Origin: M55B112 sp040880545
GTDB lineage: Bacteria; Bacteroidota; Bacteroidia; Bacteroidales; GCA-2748055
Direction: 5' to 3'
Length of the DNA stretch: 63,929 nt
Assembly: GCA_040880545.1 (NCBI GenBank)
Contig: JBBDIE010000186.1
Coordinates: 1-63,929, forward strand
The first letter of the stretch is position 1, and every line of letters starts with the position of its first letter. A program made the position numbers and the translations under genes. Under the pieces are notes generated by a model. That model was not told where the DNA came from. It ran no database searches and saw only the letters and a program-made list of their open reading frames with translations. Positions 60,020 through 63,929 of the stretch are shown here, in pieces.

Positions 60020-60640
60020 ATGAAGATTAAATATCTGCTTATAATTACTCTTGTCATGACATCTTTCCAACTCGCTTCCCAGGGTTTCCAGGGAGGAGTT
60101 TCTGCAGGACTGAACGCTGCCAGAATAGACGGGGATGGGCATGAATTGTATGGTAAACTGGGTTTGAATGCGGGCGTTTTTGTCGCCAGGGAAATTCTAC
60201 CCGGACAACTCTTCTGGCAAATGGAACTAAAGTACACATCACGGGGAAAGTACAATCTGCAGCGTGATAACCTTGGCTTCATTATCGGTCTGGACCTGAT
60301 TGATCTGCGGTATATAGAACTGCCGCTCTCCCTTCACTATATTATGAACGATAAAATCCAGGTTGAGCTTGGACTCTCACCTGACGTACTGATCAAGGAA
60401 TATTATGAAGATGAAAATGGTGAAGTATCTTCGGAATATGCCAACGATCTTCGTCGTTTTGGTATTACAGCCTTTGCAGGGTTGAATTACTTTGTCCTGG
60501 AAAATTTTGCGGCGGGGATGCGTTTCAACTACTCTGCATTCCCGTTCTACAAATTCGATGCATATTCTGTCAGGTACCGTTATTCAGGTTGGTTTCATGA
60601 TGTGCTTAGCCTGAATGCCAGGTATTACTTCACACGCTGA
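60020..60640 (+). CDS. Outer-membrane beta-barrel protein (PorT-like)
   Basis: 206 residues with a signal peptide (IKYLLIITLVMTSFQLASQ). The remainder alternates short polar and aromatic stretches typical of a small barrel: QGGVSAGLNAARIDG, GQLFWQMELKYTSRGKYNLQ, and a C-terminal LNARYYFTR ending in aromatic-positive residues. This fits the Bacteroidota PorT or OmpA-like barrel group of unknown function. No partner genes of the type IX system are near. Confidence 0.78.
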   Translation: MKIKYLLIITLVMTSFQLASQGFQGGVSAGLNAARIDGDGHELYGKLGLNAGVFVAREILPGQLFWQMELKYTSRGKYNLQRDNLGFIIGLDLIDLRYIELPLSLHYIMNDKIQVELGLSPDVLIKEYYEDENGEVSSEYANDLRRFGITAFAGLNYFVLENFAAGMRFNYSAFPFYKFDAYSVRYRYSGWFHDVLSLNARYYFTR

Positions 60641-60641
60641 G

Positions 60642-61328
60642 TTATGCACAGGCAACTGTGGCCACAAATAATTTTACCCCTGGAATGGAGGAGAGGGCCA
60701 GGGCACACGCTTCCAGGGTTGATCCCGTGGTTACCACATCATCGATGAGCAGGAGGGTTGGTTCCGAGACCACCCCTTCATTTTCATGGAGATAAAACAT
60801 TTCTGCCATGTTCTCCCACCTTTCAAACCGGTTTTTCCGGGTTTGAGAATCTGTATTGGATCTTCTGAACAAGAGGGTTGAATTCAACGACATACCGGTA
60901 ACGTCCGAAACACCCTTTGCGATGATCTCAGATTGGTTGAAACCCCTTATTTTCTCCTTTTTCCTGTGCAGGGGAACGGGAATAATAAAATCGGCACGGC
61001 AGAATGGTGTTTCATGGAGGTCCGCTCCCAGCATTCTGCCCAAAAATGTACCGATATTTTTCTGCCCCTTGTATTTTAACAAGTGAAGAAGCGGCTGGTA
61101 CCGGGAACCCTTTTCAAACCGGAACAGAGAAGTGGCGCCCTCCACCATGATACGTCCCCAGAATAGTTGTGCCACCGGGTTATCGGGATCCCTGGCATAA
61201 TTGGTCCTGGGCATTTTTAATTCACAAGGCAAACAGATTACCTCCCCGGGAATATGCATCGGCATACCACAAACCGGGCAGTAGCGCGGGAAAAAGAATC
61301 CGGTAATATCATGTGTCCATTGTCTCAT
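60642..61328 (-). CDS. ComF family phosphoribosyltransferase-like protein
   Basis: 228 residues. A zinc-finger-like cluster (CPVCGMPM...CLPCE) is followed by a phosphoribosyltransferase fold with the PRPP loop LLIDDVVTTGSTLEACA near residue 190. ComF relatives act in natural transformation, possibly with PriA, but the precise role is uncertain. It is convergent with the barrel gene. Confidence 0.9.
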   Translation of the reverse strand: MRQWTHDITGFFFPRYCPVCGMPMHIPGEVICLPCELKMPRTNYARDPDNPVAQLFWGRIMVEGATSLFRFEKGSRYQPLLHLLKYKGQKNIGTFLGRMLGADLHETPFCRADFIIPVPLHRKKEKIRGFNQSEIIAKGVSDVTGMSLNSTLLFRRSNTDSQTRKNRFERWENMAEMFYLHENEGVVSEPTLLLIDDVVTTGSTLEACALALSSIPGVKLFVATVACA

Positions 61329-61370
61329 ACCGGTTAATGTGATGAGGCATGGAAATATCGGCTCCGACCG

Positions 61371-62390
61371 CTAGTTATTTATCAACCTTTTTGTGGAAAG
61401 CAGTCCGCAGGCCGCGTAAATATCCTCGCCCCGGCTTGCCCGGATCGTGGTAACAATACCGTGGGAATTCAATTCATTCTTGAATTCCTGAATTCGCTGT
61501 TGTGTGGATGTATTCAGGGGAGTGTCAGGAATGGGGTGAAAGCGGATCAGGTTGATCCTGCAACGGATACCCTGCAGCAATTTGACCAGTGCTTTTACAT
61601 GTTTTGAGGTATCGTTCAGATCGCGGAACATGATGTATTCGAAGGATACCCTGCGCTGTCTTCCAAAGTCCCACGACCGTATCTCCTGCAACACTTCGGT
61701 TAGTGGATATACCTGTTGGACAGGCATGAGCATTTTCCGCTCATTTTCCATGGGCGAATGCAGACTTACAGCAAGGTGGGCATTGCTCTTCTCAAGGAAG
61801 GTTTTCATGGCAGGAATAATGCCGATGGTAGATACCGTAATCCGGCGCGGACTCATGGCAAACCCCCAGTCGGAGGTCAGAATCTCCAGACTTTTAAGTA
61901 CTTCATCTAAATTGTCCAGCGGCTCCCCCATCCCCATATAGACGATATTGGTGATGCTGTTTCGCTCTTCAATACTATGCAGTTGGTTCAGGATCTCACC
62001 CGCCGTAAGGTTACCCTGAAACCCCTGCTTGCCGGTCATGCAAAACAAGCATCCCATTTTACACCCCACCTGCGTTGAAACACAAACCGTGTGCCTGTCC
62101 CTGTCGGGTATGTAGGCCGTTTCAACATACTTTCCCACCGAAGTGTTGAACAGATACTTTTTTGTTCCGTCTTTGGATACTTGTACATCCCGGAATGGCT
62201 CAAGGCCCACAATATACTTTTCCTTCAACAGGGTTCTGGTAGTTTTCGACAGATTGGTCATTTCATCAATGGAACTAATCTGTTTTTTATACAACCATTC
62301 GGAAATTTGCTTCCCCGTATATGCCGGAAGCTTCAGATCGGAAACAATCTGTTGTAATTCATCTGCTGTTTTTCCAAATAGTGATTCCAT
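61371..62390 (-). CDS. rlmN: 23S rRNA (adenine2503-C2)/tRNA methyltransferase RlmN
   Basis: 339 residues from the ATG at 62390; a frame to 62441 adds 17 residues with no family match. RlmN is a radical SAM enzyme that methylates A2503 in 23S rRNA and A37 of tRNAs. It shows the cluster motif CKMGCLFC after VCVSTQVG, the MGEPL block (IVYMGMGEPLDNL) and the late cysteine in YAACGLLSTK. Length is standard. It is adjacent to a reductase (1 bp) and may be co-transcribed. Confidence 0.96.
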   Translation of the reverse strand: MESLFGKTADELQQIVSDLKLPAYTGKQISEWLYKKQISSIDEMTNLSKTTRTLLKEKYIVGLEPFRDVQVSKDGTKKYLFNTSVGKYVETAYIPDRDRHTVCVSTQVGCKMGCLFCMTGKQGFQGNLTAGEILNQLHSIEERNSITNIVYMGMGEPLDNLDEVLKSLEILTSDWGFAMSPRRITVSTIGIIPAMKTFLEKSNAHLAVSLHSPMENERKMLMPVQQVYPLTEVLQEIRSWDFGRQRRVSFEYIMFRDLNDTSKHVKALVKLLQGIRCRINLIRFHPIPDTPLNTSTQQRIQEFKNELNSHGIVTTIRASRGEDIYAACGLLSTKRLINN

Positions 62391-62391
62391 A

Positions 62392-63048
62392 TCAGAAATA
62401 GATCTCTGAAATGATATTGTTGTAGGGAATGCCCCGTGCAATTAACAGGTCCCGGGTCTCAACAACCATCTCAGCCCTGCCGCAAAGATAATACTTGAAA
62501 TCGGATGGCAATGAGGAAGCCTGTACCAGGTAATCCGTAACCCTTCCGCTGAACACATCTTCCGCCTCCTCCCCCGAACAACAGCGCAGATAATTTTCTC
62601 CCAATGATTCGTGAAACTCGTCGAAAAAGTAAAACCGTTCCAGATACCGTTCCCCATGGATCAGCACCTTGTTGTCAAATGTTCCTGAACGAAACATCGA
62701 ATAAAACGGAGCAATACCGGTTCCACTGGCGATCCAGATGGCGGGGGCAGGATCAAACAGAAATTCACCCCGCGGTTCTGTGATCCATATTTTATCCCCT
62801 TCCGACAAATCACTTAACCTGGGCGTAAGATATCCATCCTCAATAACGTTATACAGGATTCTCACTTCCGTCTCCTCCTCACCGCTGCAAATACTGTAGA
62901 GCCTCCTTGCTCCCTCTTTTTCAATTCCGATACCAATCACCTGACCGGCCTTGAATTGAAAGTTCCTTGCGAATCCCATCAGAAAAACCCCTGGGGCAAT
63001 CTCTTCTGAAAATGTAAGGGTTTGTTGGGATAATGTGTGTTGATGCAT
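62392..63048 (-). CDS. FAD-binding oxidoreductase (ferredoxin-NADP reductase-like)
   Basis: 218 residues from the ATG at 63048. FAD region: GARRLYSICSG; NAD(P) region: AIWIASGTGIAPFYSMF; and the terminal EIYF. It lacks an iron-sulfur domain, so it is a stand-alone FNR-type flavoprotein, perhaps reducing ferredoxin or flavodoxin. No partner is evident. It sits between rlmN and an SDR gene on the minus strand. Confidence 0.85.
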   Translation of the reverse strand: MHQHTLSQQTLTFSEEIAPGVFLMGFARNFQFKAGQVIGIGIEKEGARRLYSICSGEEETEVRILYNVIEDGYLTPRLSDLSEGDKIWITEPRGEFLFDPAPAIWIASGTGIAPFYSMFRSGTFDNKVLIHGERYLERFYFFDEFHESLGENYLRCCSGEEAEDVFSGRVTDYLVQASSLPSDFKYYLCGRAEMVVETRDLLIARGIPYNNIISEIYF

Positions 63049-63058
63049 TTTTCTGTAA

Positions 63059-63850
63059 TTACCGGACAGCACGGGTCTTTCCCCCGTCAACAAAAAAGGT
63101 TTCACCTGTTATATACGAAGCGGCATCGGAAAGTAAAAAGGTGGCCGCTTTACCAAATTCATCAGGATCACCATACCTGCCCAGGGGGATTTTGTCGAAA
63201 TTGATACGCTGAACCTCTTCTACCGTCATGCGCCACTCCCTGGAATTGATCAGATCCAAGGCCTTCAGACGTTCTGTACCAAACAATCCGGGAACCAGGT
63301 TATTAACGCGGATGCCATCGGAGGCAAGCTGGAAGGAAAGACTCTTCATCAGACTTGATACACCAGATCTGAATACATTTGAAAGCAACAAATTATCAAT
63401 GGGTTCTTTAATGCTAATTGAAGTAACAGTTAAAATGGATCCGCTTTTTTGCTTTCGCATATAGGGCAACACCTGCCTGATCATCCTTACCGTTCCCATC
63501 AAGGTCAACTCATAACCGGTTGTCCAATTGGAATCATCCAGGTCGTCGAAGCGTCCCGCAGGTGGCCCGCCGGCATTCACCACCAGGCCATCGATCCGGC
63601 CATATTTCCCGACAGTATCCTGTACCCACGACTCAATCGTATAGGGATCGGTTACATCCATTACCGAAGGAAACACCTCCGCACCGGACTCATTGCGAAT
63701 TTCAGTTGCTGCCTGTTCTACATGTTTAATACTCCGACTCGCAATGGAGAGTTTCGCACCTTCCAGCGCCAGGTTGCGGGCAATGGCAAATCCCAGTCCC
63801 TTACTCGAGGCTGCTACCATGATCACTTTATCTTTGAGTCCAAGGTCCAT
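63059..63850 (-). CDS. Short-chain dehydrogenase/reductase
   Basis: 263 residues. The cofactor loop ASSKGLGFAIARNLA is the TGxxxGxG variant, with NAGGPPAGRFDDLDD, SILTVTSISIKEP near the catalytic Ser, and the C-terminal GRYGDPDEFGKAATFLLSD and YITGETFFVDGG typical of classical SDRs. The catalytic Tyr-x-x-x-Lys normally found downstream of Ser is changed: FRSGVSSLMKSL follows, with Phe where Tyr is expected. The substrate is unknown. Confidence 0.85.
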   Translation of the reverse strand: MDLGLKDKVIMVAASSKGLGFAIARNLALEGAKLSIASRSIKHVEQAATEIRNESGAEVFPSVMDVTDPYTIESWVQDTVGKYGRIDGLVVNAGGPPAGRFDDLDDSNWTTGYELTLMGTVRMIRQVLPYMRKQKSGSILTVTSISIKEPIDNLLLSNVFRSGVSSLMKSLSFQLASDGIRVNNLVPGLFGTERLKALDLINSREWRMTVEEVQRINFDKIPLGRYGDPDEFGKAATFLLSDAASYITGETFFVDGGKTRAVR

Positions 63851-63929
63851 ATATGTTACTGATTAAGTTTGTAAGAACTAAACAGGATAGAATTAAAATT
63901 GTTTTCCACCTTCGCTAAAGCGGAGGATA

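Noticed and set aside
63909..63926. Short palindrome CCTTCGCTAAAGCGGAGG
   Set aside because: It has a tight loop, no T-run and lies at the window edge; function cannot be judged.
1..63929. tRNA, rRNA, CRISPR, transposase and prophage genes
   Set aside because: No cloverleaf-type sequence, spacer array or integrase was seen in any intergenic stretch on reading; a tRNAscan and Infernal run would be needed to exclude small RNAs.

Overview
The window is a 63.9 kb chromosomal stretch from a member of the Bacteroidota, most likely class Bacteroidia, and probably a short-read metagenome or draft assembly. The lineage call rests on several points. Promoters have the Bacteroidota form (TAnnTTTG at -7, TTTG at -33) and many starts lack a clear Shine-Dalgarno. 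Lineage-typical proteins are present: a DUF4271 protein next to hemD, a DUF4292 lipoprotein, a PorT-like barrel, and an Ig-like 'PTGGP' lipoprotein. DnaG and the sirtuin are in zinc-less forms that I recall from Bacteroidota. There is no rRNA, tRNA, CRISPR array, prophage or transposase gene. Two runs of 100 N (21009-21108 and 34142-34241) are each flanked by the same 55 bp on both sides, so they look like unresolved k-mer overlaps and not real missing DNA.

Layout. 0-8 kb: ROK sugar kinase, Ig-like lipoprotein (minus strand), lgt, then a metal-transport cluster (ZIP importer and two cation diffusion facilitators) and a coiled-coil membrane protein. 8-15 kb: a GT4 glycosyltransferase, hemW, and a 1387-residue protein joining a GT4-like glycosyltransferase to a C-terminal phosphodiester glycosidase (NAGPA/DUF2233-like) domain. 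The last is the most unusual gene here. 15-21 kb: VanZ-like protein, Rrf2 regulator, rpiB, nadA, a MORN/YwqK-repeat protein, ruvB, a 56-residue membrane protein and an OsmC protein. 21-25.5 kb: pheS, a secreted cyclophilin, an SDR39U1-type epimerase and a polysaccharide flippase.

25.7-36.4 kb is a long plus-strand run: dut, TPR protein, DUF4292 lipoprotein, EnvC-like murein hydrolase activator, anti-sigma-type ATPase, ybeY, mnmG, adenine deaminase and uvrC. Two 16-bp parS-like palindromes lie directly after the mnmG stop codon and suggest an origin-proximal position. 36-43 kb: polyprenyl diphosphate synthase (minus), an ArsR-queD-polA operon, and an S41 protease (minus). 43-47.5 kb: a putative glycosidase-like lipoprotein (minus), then DUF4271-hemD-rnpA. 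47.7-55.6 kb: the alpha-2-macroglobulin/penicillin-binding protein 1C pair. 55.6-63.9 kb: dnaG, sirtuin, YbjQ and a small membrane protein, a tandem rhodanese-like lipoprotein lacking both catalytic cysteines, an outer-membrane barrel, comF, rlmN, a ferredoxin-NADP reductase-like protein and an SDR oxidoreductase.

Most genes are housekeeping: DNA replication and repair, tRNA and rRNA modification, cell wall, lipoprotein and haem synthesis. The less explained content is the glycosyltransferase-glycosidase fusion and its GT4 neighbour, the tandem parS, and at least three families of short dispersed intergenic repeats. One repeat family lies at an assembly break, and copies of it lie upstream of two genes.
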